64,000 nt of DNA from Bacteroidales bacterium. Its GTDB lineage: Bacteria; Bacteroidota; Bacteroidia; Bacteroidales; UBA932. Every line of letters starts with the position of its first letter. The first letter of the stretch is position 1. The DNA is taken from NCBI GenBank assembly GCA_024401855.1, contig JAKSKH010000006.1, positions 20,108 through 84,107 on the forward strand. The letters run 5' to 3'. The position numbers and the translations under genes are program-made. The notes beneath the pieces are model-generated. The model saw only the letters and a program-made list of their open reading frames with translations. It was not told the DNA's origin and did not search any database. Of this stretch, positions 53,348 through 61,997 are shown piece after piece.

Positions 53348-55780
53348 ATGAAGAGAATTATACTGACACTCATTCTTGCTGTGTGCGCATTTTCCGCCTT
53401 TGCGCAGTCGCTCCTTGTCAACACATTGCAACCTGTAGAGCAGAAACATTGCAGCGCCGATCCTTCCCAGACCAGAATCGGCGGCCGGGAATATGACAAT
53501 TCGCTGATACTTCAGTCACCGGATGGCGGACTCATCGCATCACAGGAGCTGTCGTTTGTCACATACAGGCTGAATGGGCAATACAGCAAGCTGACCTTTG
53601 TGCTGGGCCCCGCATACGCCAATCCCAACGGCAACAAGGGAAACGGCATACTGGTGGTCCAGGCAGACGGCAGGACGCTGCTTGATGTTATAGTGAACTG
53701 CTATGACGAGGTCAGATTCATTACTCTTGATGTGTCCGGAGTAAATCAGATCACATTCAAGAATGTCAGGGGCTCGGAAACAATAGGCATAGGCACCCCA
53801 AAACTCTGGAAGGCCGGCCAGAATGCGGTTGTGGCGCCGAATCCCATGGACAAACTGCCGAAAGACCGAGTAAAGCTTGTCGAGCAGCTCAAGCCCTATT
53901 TCACCAAACGGGGTATGGTCAAGCAGATAACCGACGACAAGGAGATTTACTGGGAAGACCGCACCGAGCCCATCAGCATAAACCGCAAAACCTTCAACTC
54001 GGGCCTCAGCATGTTCACACCTGAGGGTCTTTTAGAGAATTCCGAGGGATGGAGTTACTTCTGGCTAAACAAACGCTACGACAAGCTTTCTTTCATAGTC
54101 GGTCCGCGCGACAATCAGAGTTCCAATTCCAGCTCATGGCTGGTAGTGAAAGCCGATGGCCGCACAATATACGAAGAATATATCCGCCAGACCGACCTCG
54201 CGCAGCAGGTTGTCCTTGATGTCACCGGCGCGGAGCAGCTGTCCTTCCTTTGTGAGCGCAGGTCCGGTGACCTTCTGGGGGCAATGACCTTCGGTGTCGT
54301 TGACATCTATGCATATAAATATGATTATGCCGGAATCCCCCAGGCCGGCGTGCTCAACGTCAACAAGGACAAGATTGCGTCGCTGCCGGATGTATGCCCG
54401 CTGATGTCAAACATCCGTCCTTTCTCGGTGCGCGGGAAGAGCGATGCTTATGACACCATGTTTTATGGTGAAACCAGACACTATGGATTCAAGATGGGAG
54501 GAATGAGTTATTGGGAGGGCATGCTGTTCACTACAGGCAACACCCTGCTGGAAGACATGATTGACTCATATGCCGAATTCGACCTTGCAGGTGAGTTCGA
54601 TTACATCAGTTTCGATGCCGGATGCCTCAGCAAGAATCATGTCATGGATGACGACAAATTGCGAATCTATGCCGATGGCAAGCTGGTCTTCGACAAGATG
54701 GTCTATTGCACCTGGCCCAACCAGCATTATGAAGTACCGGTGTACAAGTGCCGGACCCTCCGCTTCGAAAAACCGGGAAACGGCAAATCCAAGCAGACTA
54801 TAATCGGCGTGGGCGATATAGTTCTTTACCGTGGACAGCCGGTAGCCAACAGCATATTCATGCATGAGACTCCCGATTGCCCCTATCGGACCGACCTGAT
54901 CGATCTTTGCGGCAGACCATACTTCCACTACGTGGGCAGATTTGCAAGCAGCATAACCAATTTCAGCATGGATGACTGTTTCCATGACGGCAGCACCAGG
55001 AAAGAATATTTCCAGCTGCCCGACGGCAGGCAGATAAACAAGGGCTTCATGCTTGAGACCAATATTCCGCTCGGGCTTGAGGATCTGTCTCTTATGGATG
55101 CTATGTTTCTATTCCTGACAGGAGTGGGAGGGGATATCAGCAATTCTGATGTTGCCGCACAGACGGGTACGACGGCAGGTGCCGGCGGTCCTATGATCGG
55201 TACAATTTCGCTGCTTCTGTTCGATAAGGAGAACAAGCAGTCTTCGGCCGCTGCATTCAACCCTTTCGGTCAGTATGAAAGTTGCACGTTCACCGTGACC
55301 AATGCCCATGCCCATATTGATGAGTACGAGAGCATGCTCGGAAATCCCAGTCCGGAAGCAAAGAAAAACCCGGTTAAGCTGAACGTATTCGCAGACCAGC
55401 GGCTTGTGGGTGAATATTGGCTGTCAAACGACATGGAGCCTCTCACCGTAACGGTACCGATTTTCAAATGCCATCAGCTGATGTTCTGGCTGGAATGCGG
55501 CGAATGCCGCTCCGGGCAGTACGTATTCCATGACTTGACACTCAGCAAGGAGCCTTGCAACATTCCAATACCGGAAATGTACACTCCCGGTCAGATCAGC
55601 CATGACAGCAATTCCGATGTCGGGAAAGAAAACGGGAGCAAGACCGATGCCGGTGAAACTGCCACGAAGAAGCCCCAGACCGAACAGGAAAAGCAGGTCC
55701 GTCGCGAAAAAGCGGCCAAGGCGGTAGGTGTAGGCCTGGGGATACTTCAATCTGTGGTGAATGCCGCCGGCAAGAAATAG
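53348..55780 (+). CDS. Secreted protein with repeated NPCBM-like beta domains
   Basis: The 810-residue protein has a signal peptide (MKRIILTLILAVCAFSAFAQ). It appears to hold four related beta-sandwich units: about 20-150 (YSKLTFVLGP, VQADGRTLLD), 190-325 (YDKLSFIVGP, VKADGRTIYE), 375-500 (FDYISFDAGC, IYADGKLVFD) and 505-740, where a variant unit is interrupted by an insertion. Each shows a strand, an ADGR/ADGK turn and a closing valine-rich strand, as in NPCBM-type modules. The C-terminus is a charged linker (TEQEKQVRREKAAK) and a short hydrophobic end. No enzymatic domain was found; carbohydrate or envelope binding is a guess. Confidence 0.65.
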   Translation: MKRIILTLILAVCAFSAFAQSLLVNTLQPVEQKHCSADPSQTRIGGREYDNSLILQSPDGGLIASQELSFVTYRLNGQYSKLTFVLGPAYANPNGNKGNGILVVQADGRTLLDVIVNCYDEVRFITLDVSGVNQITFKNVRGSETIGIGTPKLWKAGQNAVVAPNPMDKLPKDRVKLVEQLKPYFTKRGMVKQITDDKEIYWEDRTEPISINRKTFNSGLSMFTPEGLLENSEGWSYFWLNKRYDKLSFIVGPRDNQSSNSSSWLVVKADGRTIYEEYIRQTDLAQQVVLDVTGAEQLSFLCERRSGDLLGAMTFGVVDIYAYKYDYAGIPQAGVLNVNKDKIASLPDVCPLMSNIRPFSVRGKSDAYDTMFYGETRHYGFKMGGMSYWEGMLFTTGNTLLEDMIDSYAEFDLAGEFDYISFDAGCLSKNHVMDDDKLRIYADGKLVFDKMVYCTWPNQHYEVPVYKCRTLRFEKPGNGKSKQTIIGVGDIVLYRGQPVANSIFMHETPDCPYRTDLIDLCGRPYFHYVGRFASSITNFSMDDCFHDGSTRKEYFQLPDGRQINKGFMLETNIPLGLEDLSLMDAMFLFLTGVGGDISNSDVAAQTGTTAGAGGPMIGTISLLLFDKENKQSSAAAFNPFGQYESCTFTVTNAHAHIDEYESMLGNPSPEAKKNPVKLNVFADQRLVGEYWLSNDMEPLTVTVPIFKCHQLMFWLECGECRSGQYVFHDLTLSKEPCNIPIPEMYTPGQISHDSNSDVGKENGSKTDAGETATKKPQTEQEKQVRREKAAKAVGVGLGILQSVVNAAGKK

Positions 55781-55843
55781 AAGCAAGCCGCACCGCCGTT
55801 CTCCACTTTTATGCAGATACAGCGAATAACTGATAATAATTCT

Positions 55844-55851
55844 TAAATTTG
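55844..55851 (+). promoter_or_regulatory. Predicted -7 promoter element of the PrsW gene
   Basis: TAAATTTG matches exactly; transcription would start near 55856, about 48 bases before the ATG. Confidence 0.6.
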
Positions 55852-55903
55852 CGAATGTAATCCTGCGGAATTGTCGCGCAGGGCAAGAATAAAACGCTGA
55901 AAT

Positions 55904-56620
55904 ATGACTGTGTCGTTGATTTTGGGAGCTCTGATCCCTTCGCTCATTATGATAGGCTTCATCTGTTTCAAGGACAGGAAGTCTCCGGAACCTACGAAAT
56001 ATCTCTTGAAAGCATTCATATTCGGAATGTTATCCGCGAGCCTTTCGCTCGTCGTATCAATTCCGTTGAATATGCTCGGAGCATATTCATCCTCACCCGC
56101 AACAATCGGAGACCACTTCTGTGTCGCATTTTTCGGTGCGGGAATTCCGGAAGAACTTGCCAAACTGTTCATGCTCTGGCTTGCGCTCAGGAACAACAAG
56201 GCTTTCGACGAGCATTTTGACGGAATTGTCTATGCCGTCTGCGTCGGTATGGGATTCGCTTTCGTGGAGAACATCGGCTATCTGTCGAACGCCGGTGAAT
56301 ATTGGGTTCATACAGGAATCGCCAGAAGTTTGATCAGCGTCCCCGGTCACTACGTGTTCGCCGTTTTCATGGGCTACTACTATTCTTATGTACATTTCGA
56401 TTATGGCAACATCAAGATCTTCAAGGTGCTGACCATCGCCGTCCCCATACTTGCCCACACTTTGTTCGACTGGATTCTCATGGTATCCGACGCTGTCCAT
56501 TATCAGATAACATCGATTGTCCTGTCCATCGTTTTCCTTTTCATATTCTTCAGGCTCCAGAAAGCCGGCAGGCAGGATTTGCTCAAGCACCTGTCCAACG
56601 ACATGGGGAATACTCTGTGA
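55904..56620 (+). CDS. PrsW family intramembrane metalloprotease
   Basis: The 238-residue protein has about seven membrane helices and the PrsW motifs: EELAK (the paired Glu site, about residue 84), HFDGIVYAVCVGMGFAFVEN, PGHYVFAVFMGYYYS and ILAHTLFDW (metal-ligand His). PrsW-type proteases cleave anti-sigma factors or other membrane proteins; no such target gene is nearby. It is the last apparently core gene before the accessory region. Confidence 0.88.
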   Translation: MTVSLILGALIPSLIMIGFICFKDRKSPEPTKYLLKAFIFGMLSASLSLVVSIPLNMLGAYSSSPATIGDHFCVAFFGAGIPEELAKLFMLWLALRNNKAFDEHFDGIVYAVCVGMGFAFVENIGYLSNAGEYWVHTGIARSLISVPGHYVFAVFMGYYYSYVHFDYGNIKIFKVLTIAVPILAHTLFDWILMVSDAVHYQITSIVLSIVFLFIFFRLQKAGRQDLLKHLSNDMGNTL

Positions 56621-56640
56621 AGTAAGTAGGGGTCGCGAGG

Positions 56641-57222
56641 GTGTTTACAGCAGGCATTCTGATGCAGCGCACACTGCGAGCATTAGTCCTGAGACTGTTG
56701 AAAAACGCGAGACCATCATTGCTTGCCTCCACCAGAATATCGAAAGCCGAGGAAGGGATCCCTTATATCCACTATCTCCCTGAAAAAACCAAGGGCACTC
56801 AGAAGGACAATAGCGAGACCATCACTCCGCTTGTCCGCTATGCCTTTGATATCATCAAAAGGACGCAGCTTAATCTCACCATTCTGAAGTATCCATCCGG
56901 CAAGAGCGGCTACAACAAGAAGATCAAGCAACTTCTCAAGGCTGCCGGCATTGACCGCAAGGTAACGGAGTTCGATGAAGTCGAAGGCGTCAACAAGTAT
57001 ATCCCGATTTGCGAGACCTCAAGCAGCAAACTCGCCCGCTCCACCCACGTCGATATGATGAATAAGGTCCAGATCAATATGTACGCTGCCGGACTTCACC
57101 GCCGAGGTAGCAGTGCCGTCACCCACTACACCATGCTCGAACTCGCCGACCGCTTCAAACTGATGAACCTCGCCTTCGATCAGGAAGACTATAGGGTGGA
57201 TAAGAATTTGGAAGTGATTTAA
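56641..57222 (+). pseudogene. Truncated phage-type integrase (C-terminal remnant)
   Basis: The frame encodes a 193-residue stretch that matches the catalytic half of Bacteroidales tyrosine integrases: TPLVRYAFDIIKRTQ, NKKIKQLLKAAGIDRKV, SSSKLARSTHVDMMNK (box II Arg region) and VTHYTMLELADRF (possible Tyr). The N-terminal arm and core-binding domains and the first catalytic Arg are absent; an in-frame stop lies at 56623 and the first 40 residues fit no family. The GTG at 56641 need not be a real start. It marks the left side of the accessory island. Confidence 0.75.
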
Positions 57223-57272
57223 AGATATGTCGCCTCTTCAATAGCAAATAATAAAAGATTTTCATATATTTA

Positions 57273-57346
57273 CAACCGAAAAAGGTTGTTATTCACAAAA
57301 CAACCGAATATGGTTTCAGTTAATATTTAAACCTAATTTAGTTTCA
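57273..57346. repeat. Three operator-like sites at exact 28-base spacing
   Basis: AACCGAAAAAGGTT (57274-57287), AACCGAATATGGTT (57302-57315) and AACCTAATTTAGTT (57330-57343) are each inverted repeats of AACC-type half sites and start exactly 28 bases apart. The third ends ten bases before the SatD ATG. They look like binding sites for a dimeric regulator, perhaps the SatD protein with its own C-terminal HTH. Confidence 0.6.
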
Positions 57347-57352
57347 TTGGAT

Positions 57353-57976
57353 ATGATATGTGTAATAACCGCAGATATTATTAATTCCACTAAAATTGGT
57401 GCAGAAAGCCGAGATGAGTTAGTGAAAATTTTGCAACGAATTGAAGTATCACTGCAGAAAATATCTCAAGTACGCATTGAAATGTATAGAGGGGATAGTT
57501 TCCAAGTCCTGATCCCTGATGCCGGTAAAGGTATGGTCTGCGCGTTGTTAATCCGTGCAGGCCTAATGGCTTTCGCTCCTGAAGGAGAGATGTGGGACGC
57601 ACGACTTTCATTAGGAATTGGCAGCGTATCTTATGAGAATGATAGGATAACGATGTCCGATGGTGAAGCATATAGATTATCCGGGCGTTCTTTTGATGGA
57701 ATAGGGAAAAAGCGTCTTAGTGTTGCTACTCCTTCAGAAATGATCAATCAAGAACTGGCACTATCATGTGCTTTCGCAGATGACATTATATGTGGGTGGT
57801 CAAAAAAACAAGCGGATTTAATTTTCAAAGTTTTGCTTGATAATTTGTCTCGGAAGGAAATTGCAACAATGAATGGAACATCAGTACAAAATATTGGAAA
57901 AACTCTAAGAAAGGCTAAGGAATATTTAGTCATAATGTTCCTTGATAGATATGAAACATTAATTAACCAGCAATAG
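57353..57976 (+). CDS. SatD family protein, class III nucleotidyl cyclase-like with C-terminal HTH
   Basis: The 207-residue protein matches the SatD family. ITADIINSTKIG (D8) and MYRGDSFQVLI (D48) are spaced 40 residues apart, comparable to the two metal-binding Asp residues of class III cyclases, and ARLSLGIG and DGEAYRLSGRSFDGIG resemble their beta4 strand and the segment leading to the catalytic Asn/Arg. Residues 150-200 contain an HTH of the sigma/LuxR type (LSRKEIATMNGTSVQNIGKTLRK). Cyclase activity is inference; the family is otherwise uncharacterised. The ATG at 57353 is used, TTG at 57347 is possible. A+T-rich codons differ from the core. The DUF3307 gene starts one base after its stop. 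Confidence 0.75.
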   Translation: MICVITADIINSTKIGAESRDELVKILQRIEVSLQKISQVRIEMYRGDSFQVLIPDAGKGMVCALLIRAGLMAFAPEGEMWDARLSLGIGSVSYENDRITMSDGEAYRLSGRSFDGIGKKRLSVATPSEMINQELALSCAFADDIICGWSKKQADLIFKVLLDNLSRKEIATMNGTSVQNIGKTLRKAKEYLVIMFLDRYETLINQQ

Positions 57977-57977
57977 T

Positions 57978-58676
57978 ATGGATATAATTCTTCGCTTAAT
58001 GCTAGCCCATATATTGGGAGATTTCTTCTTTCAGACAGAAAAGTGTTGTAAAGAAAAAAAACAACGTACGCTAAAAGGGATATGCTATTCTGCATTACAT
58101 GCCTTGATTATGGCGATTTTAGCATATGTCATTATAGGAGATTGGTATTGTTGGTTAATACCGGTTATAATACTAACATCCCACTTCTTAATTGACTTAT
58201 GCAAGAGTTGGTATCAAAAGGATGCCATATATTCATTTGTAATTGACCAAGCCGCCCATATTTTTATAATTATAGCAATCGGATATATTTATGCTGATGG
58301 CCATATTTCTTGGGAGATTGGAAGCCGTTCAAACTTTTTATTGTATGGTTTAAGTTACCTAATTATTCTAAAACCCACATCCATTCTCACTAAATTATTT
58401 ATTAATCAATGGGCTCCAAGTGGAGGCAGCATGGGCACTCTACCAAATGCTGGGAAATGGATCGGATATCTGGAACGCATCCTAACATTGACTTTTATCT
58501 ATGCCAACCATGTGGAAGGGATTGGGTTTCTTTTAGCCGCCAAATCCATCTTCCGTTTCGGAGACTTAAACAAAGCAAAAGATGTGCGCACTACAGAATA
58601 TGTGCTACTTGGAACATTTATGAGTTTTGCAATCAGCATCCTCATTGGATTTGCCGTAAAAGGAATAATAGGATAG
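57978..58676 (+). CDS. DUF3307 multi-pass membrane protein
   Basis: The 232-residue protein has about six or seven membrane segments (around 1-18, 35-75, 87-105, 115-132, 165-185, 210-230). The start LMLAHILGDFFFQTEKCCKEKK and ALHALIMAILAYVI, and ILTSHFLIDLCKSWY, are the DUF3307 signature with conserved H-x-x-G-D-F and S-H-x-x-I-D. The Asp and His residues in membrane segments suggest metal binding or transport. It is one base behind SatD, the pairing seen for these families in other genomes; no function is known. Confidence 0.8.
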   Translation: MDIILRLMLAHILGDFFFQTEKCCKEKKQRTLKGICYSALHALIMAILAYVIIGDWYCWLIPVIILTSHFLIDLCKSWYQKDAIYSFVIDQAAHIFIIIAIGYIYADGHISWEIGSRSNFLLYGLSYLIILKPTSILTKLFINQWAPSGGSMGTLPNAGKWIGYLERILTLTFIYANHVEGIGFLLAAKSIFRFGDLNKAKDVRTTEYVLLGTFMSFAISILIGFAVKGIIG

Positions 58677-58723
58677 CCAAAACGTTATCACATGTTAATA
58701 ATATTTTCCGCACATAAATATTC

Positions 58724-58752
58724 TTGACACATATATAGAATTTGTTTATAAG
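58724..58752 (+). promoter_or_regulatory. sigma70-type promoter of the methyltransferase operon
   Basis: TTGACA (58724-58729) and TATAAG (58747-58752) are exactly 17 bases apart, the classical -35/-10 pattern of Firmicutes and Proteobacteria, not the Bacteroidota one. Transcription would start near 58759, about 33 bases before the methyltransferase ATG. Confidence 0.5.
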
Positions 58753-58791
58753 TAATATGAACATTAATTATTTGAAATCAATTTTAAGATA

Positions 58792-60030
58792 ATGATGAAT
58801 TCATTAAAAATAGCGGACGCCCGGGATATTTGTAAGATAATACCAAACGATATATTCTTTCAAACAACAATATCTTCACCGCCATATTATGACATGAAAG
58901 ATTATGGCATAGAAAATCAAGTCGGTTATGGTCAAACATATGAAGATTATCTTGAAGATTTAAAAATAATATTTCAACAAGTATATGAGAAAACGAAACA
59001 GGATGGAACCCTGTGGATTGTGATTGACACATTTAAACGGAATAATGTAGTTGTGCCATTACCTTTTGATCTTGCGGAAAGGCTAAAAGGCGTTGGATGG
59101 CTTTTGCAGGATGTTATTATCTGGAAAAAAGACAAAACCATCCCTTGGGCCAATAGCGGTTTTATGCAACGGAAATTCGAGTATATTCTTTTCTTCTCAA
59201 AATCACCCAAATATAAGAATCATAAAGATTCTGCGCGCGTATATGATACGACCGTATTAAAACATTGGTGGGTAAAATATCCGGAAAGATATAACCCCAA
59301 AGGAAAAGCATTAGACGAGGTTTGGGAGTATCCGATACCTGTACAAGGATCTTGGGGGAAAGAATATATTAGACATTTTTGCCCACTCCCGAAAGAAATG
59401 ATTGCTAATATGATTCAGACAAGTACGGATGAAGGTGATATCGTGTTCGATCCTTTTGCGGGAACTGGGTCCGTATTAGCTCAAGCTGCATATATGAATC
59501 GCGATTATGTTGGCATTGAGTTGAACCCAGACTACGTGCATAAATTTAAAGACTATCTGTCCAAGACCATTCATACGGGCAAAACAGAATATGAATCTCA
59601 ACGAGACAACAAAACTCAGAAAGAATTCGAAACTTTAATTTTAAATCTAAGAGCATTAAAATTCGGAAGGCTATTAATAAATCATATCGACAGCATCCAT
59701 AATACAAACCACACAAAGGTACTTGTGGAATCTTTGGAACATCTAAATAGTTCAAATAAAATTCTAAGAGTAAGGTGTTCTTTTGTTGGGATAGAAGATT
59801 CATGTGAAGTTAGAGACACAATTAAGGAATATACATCAAAACCGCCATTATCAAAATTTGGAATCGAATATGAAATATGTTTTCTTAACATTCTAGAGGA
59901 GAAAGCCAATTACTATTATTACTCAAAAACAAATTCTTATTCATATATTAGGGACGTTGATTTACAATCTGATAAAGTAAAAGTCATTAGCCCGATTTGT
60001 GTTAATCTAAAAGAAAAAGACTATGAGTAA
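58792..60030 (+). CDS. Site-specific DNA methyltransferase (beta class)
   Basis: The 412-residue protein has the catalytic motif SPPY at residues 29-32 before the SAM motif DPFAGTG at 220-226, the order of beta-class amino methyltransferases; SPPY is frequent in N4-cytosine enzymes, though N6-adenine is possible. The target recognition region lies between (about 100-210). A C-terminal extension of about 140 residues (270-412) has no recognisable motif. The A+T-rich gene overlaps the DGQHR gene by eight bases, so both are translationally coupled. Confidence 0.88.
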   Translation: MMNSLKIADARDICKIIPNDIFFQTTISSPPYYDMKDYGIENQVGYGQTYEDYLEDLKIIFQQVYEKTKQDGTLWIVIDTFKRNNVVVPLPFDLAERLKGVGWLLQDVIIWKKDKTIPWANSGFMQRKFEYILFFSKSPKYKNHKDSARVYDTTVLKHWWVKYPERYNPKGKALDEVWEYPIPVQGSWGKEYIRHFCPLPKEMIANMIQTSTDEGDIVFDPFAGTGSVLAQAAYMNRDYVGIELNPDYVHKFKDYLSKTIHTGKTEYESQRDNKTQKEFETLILNLRALKFGRLLINHIDSIHNTNHTKVLVESLEHLNSSNKILRVRCSFVGIEDSCEVRDTIKEYTSKPPLSKFGIEYEICFLNILEEKANYYYYSKTNSYSYIRDVDLQSDKVKVISPICVNLKEKDYE

Positions 60031-61795
60031 GACAAGCACTCAAAAAAAGAAAAGTAAACCAACTTCGCAACAATTAGAACAAAGAGCACAAAAAAAGGAA
60101 ATAAGAACCATATTACAAAATATCGGTTTTAACAGAATCCCTACTGACGGCAAGGAATTTCAATATAAAGATAGAATTTCCGAATTAGACGATATTTTTG
60201 TTATGGAAAATCTCGTCTTGCTCATTGAGTATACAATTGGGAAGCCGGGAGACCACCTCAAAGGTAAAAAAATATTTTACGATAAGGTAAATGAATCTCG
60301 TTTGGATTTTGTCAGGTTTATGCTTACTAATGAGAAGTTTATTTCATTTAGAGAATATTATAATAAAAACATTGTTGACAATTACTCTGAAAATCAAATA
60401 GAGGTCAGAATTCTTTATTGTTCCAAACAGGATGTAAAAGATGAGCACAAGAAACTTGTAAACGGGGTAACATTCTTTGATTACTATATAGTACATTATT
60501 TTAAATATCTATCAAAGGCTATAAAACGCTCAACAAAATATGAGTTTTTTGATTTTATTGGCCTTGATCCTAAAAATTTTGGAGACGAAATACGTCGTGA
60601 TGGCGATACTTCTTCAAAAACATTCTGCAGTCAGGTTCTTCCAGAAGAAAAAAGCTATTTCAATAAAGGATATAAAATCGTTACTTTTTATATCTCACCA
60701 CAAGAGTTATTGCGTAGATCTTATGTGTTACGGCGTGAAGGATGGCAAGGAAAGAATAGTGTAGACTTCTACCAGAGGATGGTAGATACTGGTAAAATAA
60801 AAAAGATGCGGCAATATCTTTCCGCTGAAAAACGCGTTTTTATAAACAACATAATTACTACTATTTCCGAAGATAAAATCAGATTATATGATGACAAAAA
60901 TAATGTTATCTCAAGACAACGTGATGGTAATTTTAAAGAGGCCACTCCAAATGATACACGCATCTCTATTGGAAAAATTGAAATCGAAGACAGTTCTAAG
61001 ATAATTGGAATAATTGATGGTCAACATCGTATTTACGCTTATCACGAAGGGGATGATATTTACGAAAATAGTATGAAGCCACTAAGGAGAAGACAGAACT
61101 TACTTGTTACAGGTATTCTTTTCCCCGCCGATGAATCTCAAGAATCAAGACTAAAATTTGAAGCGCAACTGTTCCAGGAAATAAATAACAATCAAACAAA
61201 AATCAATTCATACCTCCAGCAAGAAATTGATTTGATTGTTTCGCCTTTCTCTTCAACTGCAATAGGCAAAAGAATAATTTATGGTTTAAATCAGAATGGG
61301 CCATTAGAGAATCTACTCGAGCAGTATTCCTACCAAACAGACAAAATAAAAACAGCATCTATTATTAGTTTTGGATTAAAGCCGCTAATTAAAATTAGTC
61401 AAGTTGAGAAAAAGGATTCAATTTTTCGACTTTGGGATAATGAGGAAAAGAATAAACTTACAAAACCTGATATTGATAACATTAAATTACGCGATGACTA
61501 CGTAGCGTTTTGCGTACAAAAAATAAATGGAATCTTTCGAGCCTTCAAAGAATCCATGGATTCAGAGCAATGGAGCCCTTACAATCCCAAAACGCACAAA
61601 GGTTTACTATCTATCACATTCGTCAATGGTATTTTAAATACTATTCGATGCATGATCGAAAACACGTCCTCAGTAATGTCGTATGAGGAATGCAAAGCGA
61701 AGTTAAAGGGAATAAATACCTTTGGATTTAGAGATTATAAAACCAGCCACTACAATAGGATGGGACATGACATATACAACAAATTCTTAAAGTAG
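60023..61795 (+). CDS. DGQHR domain protein (DndB-like) with nuclease-like N-terminus
   Basis: The 590-residue protein has the DGQHR motif at residues 332-336 (GIIDGQHRIYAY) and the following FEAQLFQEINNNQTKIN segment (about 380-395) typical of the DndB/DGQHR family related to ParB-like domains. The N-terminal 150 residues contain ELDDIFVMENLVLLIEYT (54-71), where D57 and E69 are set like the acidic pair of PD-(D/E)xK nucleases, although the usual Lys is a Thr. Overlap with the methyltransferase suggests a restriction-modification-like pair. Restriction activity is an inference. Confidence 0.78.
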   Translation: MSKTSTQKKKSKPTSQQLEQRAQKKEIRTILQNIGFNRIPTDGKEFQYKDRISELDDIFVMENLVLLIEYTIGKPGDHLKGKKIFYDKVNESRLDFVRFMLTNEKFISFREYYNKNIVDNYSENQIEVRILYCSKQDVKDEHKKLVNGVTFFDYYIVHYFKYLSKAIKRSTKYEFFDFIGLDPKNFGDEIRRDGDTSSKTFCSQVLPEEKSYFNKGYKIVTFYISPQELLRRSYVLRREGWQGKNSVDFYQRMVDTGKIKKMRQYLSAEKRVFINNIITTISEDKIRLYDDKNNVISRQRDGNFKEATPNDTRISIGKIEIEDSSKIIGIIDGQHRIYAYHEGDDIYENSMKPLRRRQNLLVTGILFPADESQESRLKFEAQLFQEINNNQTKINSYLQQEIDLIVSPFSSTAIGKRIIYGLNQNGPLENLLEQYSYQTDKIKTASIISFGLKPLIKISQVEKKDSIFRLWDNEEKNKLTKPDIDNIKLRDDYVAFCVQKINGIFRAFKESMDSEQWSPYNPKTHKGLLSITFVNGILNTIRCMIENTSSVMSYEECKAKLKGINTFGFRDYKTSHYNRMGHDIYNKFLK

Positions 61796-61804
61796 GGATT
61801 GTCG
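61793..61804. repeat. Left terminal inverted repeat of the IS element, with target TA
   Basis: TA followed by GGGATTGTCG is repeated in inverse at 63416-63427. The TA falls in the stop codon of the DGQHR gene, changing TAA to TAG. Confidence 0.75.
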
Positions 61805-61997
61805 TTTAATGTTTTCAATTTGAGCGAGGCAGCGACTGGTCCCATCCGTTTTCTGCTTTCGGCTCATCAAATTTACATTTTTATATCTCATCCCGGTCGT
61901 TTCGGCCGGATTTCTTGTCTGTTTTCAATGGCAGAGGCTGAGTTCCTCTGCGGTAGCACTTTTCTATGTGCATATTTTCATTTCAGGCGGCCGCCAG

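Noticed and set aside
57273-57356. The 28-base spaced repeats as a CRISPR remnant
   Set aside because: Copies are only about 14 bases long and diverged, the intervals are equally short, and no cas gene is near; operator sites fit better.
58679-58723. Terminator between the DUF3307 gene and the methyltransferase
   Set aside because: No stem with T-run could be drawn in this A+T-rich stretch.
61805-61997. Second gene inside the IS, downstream of the transposase
   Set aside because: Short frames here have no start context or motif; the stretch is treated as noncoding IS sequence.
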